This document shows, in pieces, positions 11,883 to 21,725 of a DNA stretch of 64,000 nucleotides. A program made the translations under genes and the position numbers. The notes beneath the pieces were generated by a model. That model had not been told where the DNA came from. It searched no databases and saw only the letters and a list, made by a program, of their open reading frames with translations. Positions within the stretch are counted from its first letter, which is position 1. Each line of letters opens with the position of its first letter. Origin of the DNA: Diphasiastrum complanatum (lineage: Eukaryota > Streptophyta > Lycopodiopsida > Lycopodiales > Lycopodiaceae); assembly GCA_029204225.1 (NCBI GenBank), contig CM055103.1:57026205-57090204 (forward strand), written 5' to 3'.

Positions 11883-12404
11883 ACATATCAAGATGAAACT
11901 AGTACATGAAGAACAAAGTGAAATGTAAATGTTATGATACCTCCATGCTTCCACGTTTGATATCTCTAGAAAATAATAGCAACAAGCAATAAATGTGAGT
12001 GATTAACGAATGCTTGCATGCTTCCTCCATATTCCACTCCATGTGAAGTGTTTGTGTTCAAAACTTCCGAAAATGGGCCTCCATTGCCACCTCGCCACAA
12101 AGAACCATCCACCCTCAAAAATCCATGAGTAAAAGTGTATGATAATGATGCTAATCTAGCTTCCACATAACTTCATATAACTAGTAGGTATCATTAGTCC
12201 ATCTTCAAGATCTACTTGACACAAGAAAATGACCATATTTTTAAAAAAAATTGACAATCTCCAAACACTGACACCACATAGCTCAAACAAAATATGTTGA
12301 AAAAAAATTCCTTGCTTCTCTTTTGACTTTCCTTGAGTCTTCAATAACCTGCAAAAATGGATTCAAAGTGCATTGTCCATTTGACTCCTCTTTGATGCTC
12401 TTGA

Positions 12405-13282
12405 CTAGCTCCAAATTGTCACGTTCTCTTTTGTGTTGATGAAGCTGATCAAGATAACCTCTTGATCTTCCACTTGATCATCAAAACCATTAACCAAGAC
12501 CTCATTTCTAGATCCATTAATATCATCCATTCCATAAAGACAACCATCCACTTGTATACCATCATCTACACAAGAAAATACAGCAAAAGACGTGAGAAAA
12601 GCATAGTTTGTATCTTCAACTTGCTTACCCTTCTCAACACAAGTAAGCCTAGATAGCTTTTGCCTTTGCCTTGAGGATATTCTTAGAAATTGACTTGGAG
12701 AGGCATCTCCATCATCACCATTCAAAAAATCATCTTCATCACCACCAAAAAAATGTTAGTTTCATCAAAATCAAGCTTATCCACATTCTCCTCTTCAAAG
12801 ACAACATCCTTGGAAATGTGAACTTTCTTTGACTTAGGAATGTAAACCCTATAAGTGTTTCTTACTTCATTATAGACAACTAATATTCCCTTAAAGAATC
12901 CAAAAGATGAGTTGACATGGCACATACTACCAAAGATCTTGATATGTTTCAACTTTGACTTCTTACCAAAAAAAATTCCTCAAACGAAGTCTTACCATCC
13001 AAGTCTTCGTTTGAGTACCTATTGCAAAAAAAGTTAGTGCACATCAAAGCTTCTCCCAAAAACTTAGGAAGATTTGCATTGAACCTCATGGCTTTAGCTC
13101 TTTCACAAAGATTGATCTCCCTCTCTTACACATCATGTAGAACCTTTGAGTTTGAAAGCTCCCTCTTAATCCCATCATGTGCCACACAAACCTCTTTGAA
13201 CTTTGTTGATGGGTCTTAATTTTCCAACTTCAAGAACTTGATCTTTATGTTGAATTTGTCAAAATATTGGAAAAATCTATCT
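12405..13282 (-). pseudogene. Copia K integrase-to-spacer coding remnant
   Basis: Frames at 12,722-12,952 (IKIFGSMCHV, YRVYIPKSKK, KDVVFEEENVD) and 12,405-12,725 (GDASPSQFLR, KLSRLTCVEKGKQVED, NYAFLTSF) align with the integrase C-terminus and the pre-RT spacer of intact element D (CRIFGCTCFV, YKVYIPSTKK, RDVIFHEENV; SRLTYDEKGKQVVD). Further upstream, near 13,020-13,230, HDGIKREL and CERAKAMRFNANLP correspond to the integrase segment holding the catalytic Glu, but stops and frameshifts break it. The relation to D is clear; the element is dead. Confidence 0.75.
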
Positions 13283-13287
13283 AACGT

Positions 13288-13868
13288 TGTAAGTAGGGTC
13301 CTAAAAATGCCAAAGATGAATTGAGCTCTTTTGGCTTAGTAAAGACCCATCCTAGAAAAAAATATTCAAGGTAGGTAGAAGTAGAAACTCGAGCTACCAT
13401 AGGAATTGCCATTTGTACTTTGCATGCCACATTTAATGCATGAAAAGACTAGCTGGCACAATTAGACATAGTGAGGTGGCTTGAATAAGTCTAGATAGTT
13501 TGAGAGGTGGATTCATAACTCCAATTCAACTCAAAGTAGGAGGAGAGTCCATGGATCTATATATATGTGATGTACTCTCATTGAGAAGATGATGAAATTT
13601 GTGTGTAATGCAAATTTGGAGACTAAGCTCTTTGTGCCCTCTCTCATTACTCGAGTTTGTACTTTCATTTTCTCTCTCTAGCCCAGTTGAGGCATTTATT
13701 GTGCTTGGTTTCATGTTTTGTTGATAGATCTTGCTCGTAATATAATAATATTTCTTGTATGATCAGCTTTCCTATTGTCAATCAATGCTAGTCTGATCTT
13801 TATGGTATTATTGGGCTTAGGAGGTCAAAAGTACATGTGTAGGGCGTCCCACACGTGTGAATTCAACG
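13288..13868 (+). repeat. 5' LTR of element H
   Basis: Ends in CACACGTGTGAATTCAACG directly before a primer site. The E2 LTR ends with the very similar CACATGTGTGAAATTCAACA, and both share AGGAGNTCANAAGTACATG upstream. The start at 13,288 (TGTAAGTAGGGTCC) is placed by comparison with the E2 start TGTTGATAGG. The CA end has become CG. Length about 581 bp; the E2 LTR is about 657 bp. Confidence 0.6.
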
Positions 13869-13881
13869 TGGTATCAAAGCC
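13869..13881 (+). promoter_or_regulatory. Primer-binding site (tRNA-iMet type) of element H
   Basis: TGGTATCAAAGCC matches the plant initiator tRNA-Met primer site TGGTATCAGAGCC with one G-to-A change and abuts the LTR end. The leader runs to the ATG at 14,224. Confidence 0.7.
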
Positions 13882-14223
13882 TACCTAGGATTTACAAGCA
13901 AAACTAATCAAAAAGTTTGCAAATTTGATCAGATTTCAAGCTAGGAATTGTCTAGATTCTACTTTCTAGCTAGTTTGCAGTTTTTTGGTGATTTAGAGCT
14001 TCAAACCACTTTGAATGGTCCAGATCAGGTACTATACGGAATTCCAGGTGTTGGCACGTGTGAAATCCGCCCATTTTCAGTTTGGTGGTTCTCTCTCACC
14101 TTAGATCCAAATTTCATTCTTGTCATCCAACACTCGTTATTCACAGTTTTCTGTCGTTTCCACACCTTTTTCCATTTTCCACCATTTTTTCTACTTTTTT
14201 GACCTCTAATCATCACTACCAAC

Positions 14224-15554
14224 ATGGCCTCCTCTTCCTCTGAAGACTCTGGCACCAAACATGTGATCCAGCATGAAATCCCCAAGGCCACACAGATTTG
14301 GCCTCTACCCTCTGACGCTTTGATCCAACCATGGCTGCAGACAGCCGGTCCACTTCTAGAGGCAATGGGTTTTTACTCGGCGCTTTTCCATTCTGAGATT
14401 AACATGGGTGTCGCCCTTCATGCTTACGCCACCTGGGACGAGGAAAAGACTCATTTCCACTTCCTATACCAAGGTACCACGTACAAGGTCAACATTAACA
14501 CAGACTCGATGGTCACCATTGGCATTATGTCCGGTGATCGTCAGCCCATCTCCCATCGCCACACCAAAACTCTAATCAAGCCTTTCGTCACCCAAACTGC
14601 ACCAAAAATCCCAATTCAAACTAACAATGGTTACCTGATAGCTGCTATCACGGAACCCGTCATTCAGGCGGCTGCACATCTGTTGAATAACTTTTTGGTT
14701 ATTTCAACATTTCACAAGGACAGAATCCAGTCTAAGCTGCTGAGTCAGATAGTGGAATCCTTTCTGGAATTCCAGGCCCCTCCGTTGTGCCATACGACTG
14801 GCATAGCTTCCTTATTCGTGAACTAACCAATTCCATCAAACCCAACAACCGTGAGCGTATCGCAGCAAGTCCCATGTTGTGTAACTTTGTCTACACACTT
14901 CTCGAGGCAAAAGTGCATGGTTTCCAATGCTCATCCCTTTTGTCTACCCTCGTGCCACACACTAATCTTTATCCGCCATCTCAAGCATCCACCTCCTCCC
15001 AACCTGCAGTTATTAACACAACGGCCAGCAAACGAACGGATGGCACTGCCTCTACATCCACATCTCCACCTGCTACCCAAAGACGCGCCTCCACTACCGC
15101 ACTAACCACCCCATCAACCACCGCCACTTCTTCTTCTGTGCAACCCCGCACTCCGATCTCTGTTGTCGCTACCTCTCTTCATGTTCCATCCACATCTGTT
15201 TCTGTGTCCACCCTCGTTTCCTATATTGATATGATTCCTATCTCATTTTCGTTATCCACTACTCCATCCATCACCATCGCATCCTCCATCACTCCTGTCG
15301 CCACCATTGCATTCATTCCGTTCAATCCTTCTGATTCTCAATTGTCTTCAGACACTCTGGCGTGCATGCAAGTCATCAATTTTTCACCCCCACACCAGAC
15401 CCTTTCTGCTCCATCTTCGCCTTCTTCCATACTCCACACCACCCTACAGTTCCCCTCTGTTCCGCCCATCCTCTCATTCAGACAAACCGTCCTCACCCCT
15501 ATTTCCACAATTGCTTTTCAAACCCCACCTGCTTTGCCACCAAAGGTTGTTGAG
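14224..15554 (+). pseudogene. Element H ORF, 5' part (unknown family, P/S/T-rich linker)
   Basis: Starts with MASSSSEDSGTKHV. The first 180-200 residues form a compact, non-repetitive domain (for example WLQTAGPLLEAMGFYSALF) that I do not recognise as copia or gypsy gag. A one-base frameshift near 14,780 moves the frame from LEFQAP to VPYDWHSFLIREL. The rest is a long Pro/Ser/Thr-rich linker reaching PPKVVE at 15,554, where the A/B array is inserted. Joined across the array, it continues in frame as GNQPLPDDAF. A gag-like role is suggested only by its position behind an LTR, primer site and leader; a captured host domain is equally possible. The general layout recalls plant 'putative transposon proteins' with an N-terminal globular domain. 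Confidence 0.55.
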
Positions 15555-16236
15555 TATAAAAATTACAGCAAATAAGGATCCTAAAACACTTGAAATGATG
15601 AGGGAAACAATAGATTATGATTTCATAAGATTAGCACAAGTTGAACCATCAAAATCCATCAAAAATCTATGCTTGAACCTCACTAAATGGCCCAAATCCT
15701 TGAAGAAGGCTTCACACGTGTGAAAGTACGGCCTCCCACAGTCTGGGTACTGTACACCAGACCTACATTCAATCCTATAATCATTAGTAATCACAAGTAC
15801 TCAAACAATTATGAACATAGAGAGCAATTGCACCATTATGAGAGAAAAATCATGAAATTGCTTGATTGATTTTGGTGAGATATCATCACCTATATATACA
15901 TGATCCATCACGGTTTTGGGCAGGTATGAGTAGCCCTAAACCTATCCCTAATGCTAATTTTGGTGGATCTTTCATCCCTACCAAGTTAGGGTTGGAATCT
16001 TGGAGATCCCTCAACAATGCAAAAATTACCAAAAATAGCTCCTATTTTTTCTCCCTTGTATCTAAGCATAATTTGGACTCATTCCAAAGGTTCTAACACT
16101 TAGGTCTACTTGAGAACATCCTTATGAATGGAATCCTATGCTATTTGGCACGTGTGACAAGCCACATCATGACCATCTAACTATTTACAAGTCATATGAC
16201 CAAAACTAGTCAAGCTAGAATTGTGAATTTTTAACA
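15555..16236 (-). repeat. LTR 1 of the A/B array (3' LTR of A)
   Basis: 682 bp, nearly identical to the copies at 21,030 and 32,657; I noticed only a terminal G-to-A and one more substitution. Contains the 14-bp palindrome TTCACACGTGTGAA at 15,711-15,724 and, on the minus strand, a TATA-like TGTATATATAGG near 15,892-15,903. Confidence 0.92.
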
Positions 16237-16250
16237 CTCCTCCTCACTAT

Positions 16251-19200
16251 CTAGCTTGGTTCAATCAGTGCTTTACTAATCACTCCAAGTGATGATCTGA
16301 ACTTCATAAAAGGTGTCTTTTGAAGTGGTTTAGTAAGTAGATCAGCTACACATTCATTGCTTGGAACATGCTCCAAAGCAATCTCCTTGGCTTGCACCAT
16401 TTCTCTCACAAAGTGATGGCATATCTCAATGTGCTTAGATCTTGCATGGAAGATTGGATTAGATGCAAGGTGTTGGGCTGATATATTGTCATTGTAGATG
16501 ATTGGTGCCTCCTTTGAATCCATGATCTTTAGCTCCACCAATAATCTCTTGATCCAAAGTACCTCCTTTGTAGTGGTTGTCAAAGCTTTGTACTCGGCCT
16601 CGGTTGAAGATAGAGATATAGTTTCTTGCTTTTTTGAAAGCCATGAAACCACACCTTCTCCTATGAAAGTTGAATAGGCACTTGTTGATTTCCTATCCCT
16701 CTTGTCCCCTGCAAAATCTGAATCACTAAATGCATGAAGGTTAATCACATCTCCTCTATATAGAATCCCAAAATCCAATGTACCCGAGATGTATCTTAGA
16801 ATCCTCTTAGCCTTTTTCCAATGGATATTCAATGGCTTTTGCATGGATTGGCTCAACCTACATACACTAAAGCTAAGATCTGGTCTAGTTATAGTGATCC
16901 ACATTAAGGAACCTATAAGTTGCCTAAACAAAGTGATGTCCATGAAGGATCTTTCATCATCTTCATTTGGCACTTTTACATCTTGCTCCATTGGTGTGTC
17001 AACACTTTTGCATATTTCCATCTTAAACTTCTTCAAAAGACTTTGAGCATAGTTTACTTGACTTATAAAGATAAAATCAGACCCCCTAAGTACTTCTATG
17101 CCTAAGATGAAGTGAAGACACCCTAGATCTACCATCTTGAACTCTAAGGATAGATCTATCTTGATTTTTTCAATACCATCAACACTATTTCCACTAATGA
17201 TGATGTCATCTACATAAATGAGTAAAAGTACAATACCAACATCATCAAACTTAATGTAAAGAGTGGGATCATATTCACTTTGAACAAAAGAAAGTGAAAT
17301 AAGATAGCAATGTAGTCTTGAATTCCAAGATCTCGAGGCTTGCTTCAAGCCATAGATGCTTCTTTGGAGATGGCATACTTTGTTCTCCATTCCATGCTTG
17401 ATGAACCCTTGTGGCTGCTCCATATAGATATCCTCTTCCAAAAAACCATTCAAGAAAGCATTAGAGACATCCATTTGACATAGAATCCATCCAAAATGTG
17501 ATGCAAGTGCAATGATTAGTCTTATTGTGACCATCTTGGCCACGGGTGCAAAAGTTTCCTCATAGTCTATCCCTCTCTCTTGAGCATAACCTTTTGCAAC
17601 TAATCTTGCTTTATGTTTGTTAACACTCCCATTTGCATTCAACTTAAGCTTGAAGACCCACTTGCATCCTATTACATTCCTTTGAGGTCTCTCAACAAGC
17701 AACCAAGTTTCATTCTCAATCAAGGCATCATACTCATCCAACATAGCTTTATACCATTCTTTGGAGTTCAATGCATCTTCAACATTAGACGGTTCTTCAA
17801 AACTAGATAAAGCATAAGAAGTGGATGATATACCCTCAACTTGCTGTCCTTTGCCTTGATATGTGAGCCTTGATGGCTCCACTTTTGCCCTTGAAGATCT
17901 CCTTGGTGTGATAGGTGGGTTTGGTGCTTGCTCCTCCATGAGCTCCTCCTCAAAACCAAGATCTTGCTCCTCGGCCATCTTCTTCTTGATTGTTGGAGCA
18001 CTTGAGCCTTCTTCAAGCATATGCATATGATGTTCATCAAAGATGACATCCCTTGAAACAAAAAATTTGTTCAAGGATGGGAGATAGACTTTGTAGCCCT
18101 TGCTTGAGCTTGCATATCCAAGCATGATCCCTCTTGTGGAAGATGGATCCTCCTTGGTTCTTGTTTCCAATGGCACATGCACATAACATATACACCCAAA
18201 AACTTTCAAGTGATTAAGATTGGGTTTCTTTCCATACAACATCTCATATGGAGTTTTGCCTTCAATTGCTTTGCAAGACACCCTATTCATCAAGTAGTTT
18301 GCACATACAAGAGACTCACCCCAAAAGGATTTGGGCAAACAAGCATCTAATCTTAAAGCCTTAGAACATTCACATAATGTTCTATTCCTTCTTTCAGCAA
18401 CTCCATTTTGTTGAGGAGTGTAAGGACAAGAAGTCTCTTTCTTGATCCCTTCCTCCTCACAAAAGGCCTTGAACTCATTGGAGATGAATTCTCCACCATT
18501 GTCACTTCTAAGAATCTTGATGCTATGATTATGATGCTTTTCCACAAACAACTTGAACTTTACAAAAGTATCAAATACTTGAGACTTGAAGGAAAGTAAG
18601 AACACCCAACAATATCTTGAGTAGTCATCAATGAAGGTTAAAAACATGGATGAACCTCCATTAGATTTGGTGCTAGCAATGTGCACATCCGAGTGTATGA
18701 GTTCAAGAGGATGAGATGACTTTGTGATGGAGTTAGGAAACACCTTCTTATGTGCCTTGGATAAGGCACAAGCTTCACAAACCTTGTCTTCCTTCCCAAT
18801 AGACCTTGGTAGGCCTAAAGCATACTCCTCCTTGATCATAGCCTCCATGGAACCCGAGTTGACATGTCCAAGTCTTTTGTGCCATAAAGTAAAGGTAGAT
18901 ATCTTGCTCTTCTCGGCCAACATGACAACATTAGTATCCACAGATGCATCCAGCTTATAAAGTTTGCCAAGTCTAGTGCCCTTAGCCACTATCATACCCT
19001 TCTTCTTGATGAAACATTCATTTGAAGCAAAGTCAACATTGAAACCATTGTCTACCATTTGGCCAACACTTAGTAGATTCTTTGTTATTGTAGGAATGTA
19101 CAAAACACCTTCTATGTTGATCTTTTTGGAAGATCCTAAGCAAAGGGGAATGCTACCAACTCCTTCAATCTTACAAGCTTCATCATTTGCTGTATAGATA

Positions 19201-20219
19201 GACTTTATAGGTCCATCATAAGATAAGAGAGAAGAGAAAAACTCCCTTTTACTAGTCATGTGTGAACTAGCACCCGAGTCAATCCACCAAGGATCTTCTC
19301 CTTTGAAGCTTGTTGAAGAAAATATGGACATCATGAGAGAGTCCTCATGTGAACTCTCCTCCTCCTCCTCTTTGCTCATGTTGGCTTGGCTTTGATCTTG
19401 CTTCCTCTTGAAGCATTCCGAGGCATAATGCCCCATCTTGCTACAATAGTAGCACTTCACCTTTGATTTGTCCTTCTTGACTTTGGTGGTTGATGGAGAT
19501 GTCTTTGGGGGTCCTTCTTGATCCTCAAGCTTTGTAGACTTCTTGAATGTTGATCCTTTGCCTTTGGACTTGCCTTTGCCTTTGGTGAAGAGAGCTTGGT
19601 CATCTCCACCTTGGATGGAAAGCCTATCCATCCTCTCTTGCATTTGGCTCCTTCTTGATTCCTCGGCCATGAGTGTGCCTTGGAGTTCTTCAAGTATGGG
19701 TAGCTTACCCATAATTGCATATCCCTGAACCAAATTGTCAAATTCAAAGCTTAGTCCATTCAATATGAGTTGAACAAGCTCTTCATCCTTGATAGGGTCA
19801 CCTATAAAGGCTAGCTCTTTGTTCAATTCCTTTACTCTTAGGACAAAAGTATGTGCACTCTCTCCTTTCTTTTGATAGCTTCTATAGATTTGATTCTTCA
19901 AAGCTAACATTCTAGTTTGGTTCTTGGATTCATAGACCTTTTGCAAAGTCTCCCAAGCATCTTGAGATGAAGTGCAATCTCCTACCTCTCTTAAGAGTTC
20001 ATTTGCAACATTCATTTTTATGCAATGTAGTGCAACATTGCACCTCTTGATGTATTTGGCTTTTTCTTGAGGATGAATAGGTTCACCCTCCTTACCATTT
20101 ACAATTTCCATCAGATCTTGCATGATCATGATAGATTCCATTCTAACTTTCCATATGGAATAGTTAGTTTTGTTGAGCCTTTCATTAGTATCCAAAAGAT
20201 ATGCATTTATAGATGCCAT
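16251..20219 (-). CDS. Copia gag-pol polyprotein, element A (1322 aa, uninterrupted)
   Basis: Order of domains with approximate residues: UBN2-type gag (1-230) with SIWKVRMESIM near the start; zinc knuckle CYYCSKMGHYASEC (about 255-268); aspartic protease WWIDSGASSHMTS (about 311); integrase HHCC zinc domain (WHKRLGH ... CEACALSKAH, from about 446) and DDE core with D in HSDVHIAS (510), D in LRSDNGGEF (571) and E in NGVAERRNR (606); RT with QMDVSNAFLNG (916) and YVDDIIISG (1003); RNase H with SDSDFAGD (1169), STEAEYKA and NDNISAQHLA. The INT-RT-RNase H order defines Ty1/copia. All catalytic motifs are present and the frame is unbroken, so it could be functional. The stop TAG lies 15 bp before the LTR, leaving only the polypurine tract between them. 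Cytoplasmic particle assembly and nuclear integration are family knowledge. Confidence 0.93.
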   Translation of the reverse strand: MASINAYLLDTNERLNKTNYSIWKVRMESIMIMQDLMEIVNGKEGEPIHPQEKAKYIKRCNVALHCIKMNVANELLREVGDCTSSQDAWETLQKVYESKNQTRMLALKNQIYRSYQKKGESAHTFVLRVKELNKELAFIGDPIKDEELVQLILNGLSFEFDNLVQGYAIMGKLPILEELQGTLMAEESRRSQMQERMDRLSIQGGDDQALFTKGKGKSKGKGSTFKKSTKLEDQEGPPKTSPSTTKVKKDKSKVKCYYCSKMGHYASECFKRKQDQSQANMSKEEEEESSHEDSLMMSIFSSTSFKGEDPWWIDSGASSHMTSKREFFSSLLSYDGPIKSIYTANDEACKIEGVGSIPLCLGSSKKINIEGVLYIPTITKNLLSVGQMVDNGFNVDFASNECFIKKKGMIVAKGTRLGKLYKLDASVDTNVVMLAEKSKISTFTLWHKRLGHVNSGSMEAMIKEEYALGLPRSIGKEDKVCEACALSKAHKKVFPNSITKSSHPLELIHSDVHIASTKSNGGSSMFLTFIDDYSRYCWVFLLSFKSQVFDTFVKFKLFVEKHHNHSIKILRSDNGGEFISNEFKAFCEEEGIKKETSCPYTPQQNGVAERRNRTLCECSKALRLDACLPKSFWGESLVCANYLMNRVSCKAIEGKTPYEMLYGKKPNLNHLKVFGCICYVHVPLETRTKEDPSSTRGIMLGYASSSKGYKVYLPSLNKFFVSRDVIFDEHHMHMLEEGSSAPTIKKKMAEEQDLGFEEELMEEQAPNPPITPRRSSRAKVEPSRLTYQGKGQQVEGISSTSYALSSFEEPSNVEDALNSKEWYKAMLDEYDALIENETWLLVERPQRNVIGCKWVFKLKLNANGSVNKHKARLVAKGYAQERGIDYEETFAPVAKMVTIRLIIALASHFGWILCQMDVSNAFLNGFLEEDIYMEQPQGFIKHGMENKVCHLQRSIYGLKQASRSWNSRLHCYLISLSFVQSEYDPTLYIKFDDVGIVLLLIYVDDIIISGNSVDGIEKIKIDLSLEFKMVDLGCLHFILGIEVLRGSDFIFISQVNYAQSLLKKFKMEICKSVDTPMEQDVKVPNEDDERSFMDITLFRQLIGSLMWITITRPDLSFSVCRLSQSMQKPLNIHWKKAKRILRYISGTLDFGILYRGDVINLHAFSDSDFAGDKRDRKSTSAYSTFIGEGVVSWLSKKQETISLSSTEAEYKALTTTTKEVLWIKRLLVELKIMDSKEAPIIYNDNISAQHLASNPIFHARSKHIEICHHFVREMVQAKEIALEHVPSNECVADLLTKPLQKTPFMKFRSSLGVISKALIEPS

Positions 20220-21016
20220 CTAGTCTCCTAATCAAGGACTTGACACAAATGAAGGTTACTTCTATTGATTTGATTGAAGGTCTACCTTATCCCACTTCTT
20301 AGGGACCTGAAAAGATCAGTAATAGAATTCCTATTAAGATCTAAGAGTGATCTCTAACAAAATCAAATCATAGAATACTAGAAACAATGCACTTGCTTGA
20401 TTGAAGTAGACAATACTAGTAGAATTGCCCCACTTTCTATAAAGAACATTAAAGCTTCCAAATGATCTGACAAAGAGTGAATTTCAGCAACCTAATATAC
20501 TTCCAAAATCACTTGTAAAAGATCTAAATGGAACTTAATGAGGATGCAACACAATCTACTATCCAATCACAAGCAAAAAATGATCAAAATTGATGAAAAA
20601 ATGATCTAATATGGTGCATAAGTCAAGCAATGGTTGGACTGAACCTAAATCACTTTAGGAGGTGCCTACTACACCTTAGAACAGCCTTGAAGAGTCCCCA
20701 AAACTCTGATCTTCCCTCTCCTTGAATGCTAGAAAGCCTTCTCTATGAAATCACTCCAAAACTCGCTTAGAAATCAATGCTTGGAGCAAGCAAAACTTGC
20801 TATCTTGGTAATGTGAATTGAATTCAACTTTGCCTCTGGTTTTAGACACCTAAACACCTGCAAATGAAGTCACACAACACCAATCTCCAATGTATTTGAC
20901 TCACTTTGAGTTCTAGAATCAATACTAGATGCTAAGATCCAATCTACACAAGATTTAGATCAAAAATTGTGATCAAATTGAATGCAAACCAAGGATTTAG
21001 CTCATTTCAGCCTTTA
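20220..21016 (-). other. Leader of element A
   Basis: Untranslated sequence of about 800 bp between the primer site and the gag ATG. Nearly identical leaders are found in B (31,847-32,643) and C (25,135-25,931). Probably holds packaging signals (inference); no ORF is supported. Confidence 0.8.
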
Positions 21017-21029
21017 GGCTCTGATACCA
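21017..21029 (-). promoter_or_regulatory. Primer-binding site, element A
   Basis: The minus strand reads TGGTATCAGAGCC directly after the LTR end, matching the 3' end complement of plant initiator tRNA-Met. Confidence 0.9.
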
Positions 21030-21711
21030 TGTAAAAATTACAGCAAATAAGGATCCTAAAACACTTGAAATGATGAGGGAAACAATAGATTATGATTTCA
21101 TAAGATTAGCACAAGTTGAACCATCAAAATCCATCAAAAATCTATGCTTGAACCTCACTAAATGGCCCAAATCCTTGAAGAAGGCTTCACACGTGTGAAA
21201 GTACGGCCTCCCACAGTCTGAGTACTGTACACCAGACCTACATTCAATCCTATAATCATTAGTAATCACAAGTACTCAAACAATTATGAACATAGAGAGC
21301 AATTGCACCATTATGAGAGAAAAATCATGAAATTGCTTGATTGATTTTGGTGAGATATCATCACCTATATATACATGATCCATCACGGTTTTGGGCAGGT
21401 ATGAGTAGCCCTAAACCTATCCCTAATGCTAATTTTGGTGGATCTTTCATCCCTACCAAGTTAGGGTTGGAATCTTGGAGATCCCTCAACAATGCAAAAA
21501 TTACCAAAAATAGCTCCTATTTTTTCTCCCTTGTATCTAAGCATAATTTGGACTCATTCCAAAGGTTCTAACACTTAGGTCTACTTGAGAACATCCTTAT
21601 GAATGGAATCCTATGCTATTTGGCACGTGTGACAAGCCACATCATGACCATCTAACTATTTACAAGTCATATGACCAAAACTAGTCAAGCTAGAATTGTG
21701 AATTTTTAACA
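21030..21711 (-). repeat. LTR 2 of the A/B array (shared: 5' LTR of A, 3' LTR of B)
   Basis: 682 bp with intact TG...CA ends. The primer site of A abuts its left side and the polypurine tract of B abuts its right side, with no target duplication between the two units. The palindrome TTCACACGTGTGAA is at 21,186-21,199. Confidence 0.92.
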
Positions 21712-21725
21712 CTCCTCCTCACTAT

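Larger units (their letters stand above)
11176..13287 (-). mobile_element. Copia relic K (minus), internal part, decayed and deleted
   Basis: From right to left on the minus strand come an integrase-core remnant (near 13,230-13,020), the integrase C-terminal region (12,952-12,722), the spacer before RT (12,725-12,405) and, at 11,240-11,176, sequence resembling the 3' coding end and polypurine tract of element D. Most of RT/RNase H is missing or unreadable between about 11,900 and 12,400. The relic has also received an inverted-repeat element (11,351-11,882). It ends abruptly at 13,287 where the LTR of element H begins. Its 5' half was not found. Confidence 0.65.
15555..21711 (-). mobile_element. 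Copia element A (intact coding unit of a tandem dimer)
   Basis: On the minus strand: LTR 21,711-21,030, iMet primer site 21,029-21,017, leader, gag-pol 20,219-16,251, polypurine tract GTGAGGAGGAG, then LTR 16,236-15,555. The right-hand LTR also serves as the 3' LTR of element B, whose polypurine tract starts at 21,712. The left LTR end has TA in place of TG. The flanks of the whole A/B array are TTGAG (15,550-15,554) and TCGAG (33,339-33,343), a 5-bp target duplication with one C/T difference. A therefore has no target duplication of its own. Confidence 0.9.

Noticed and set aside
15866-16096. 76-codon open frame repeated in every LTR of the A/B/C family (also 21,341, 24,578, 30,042, 32,968)
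   Set aside because: Lies inside the LTR, antisense to the element; its recurrence only reflects LTR identity.
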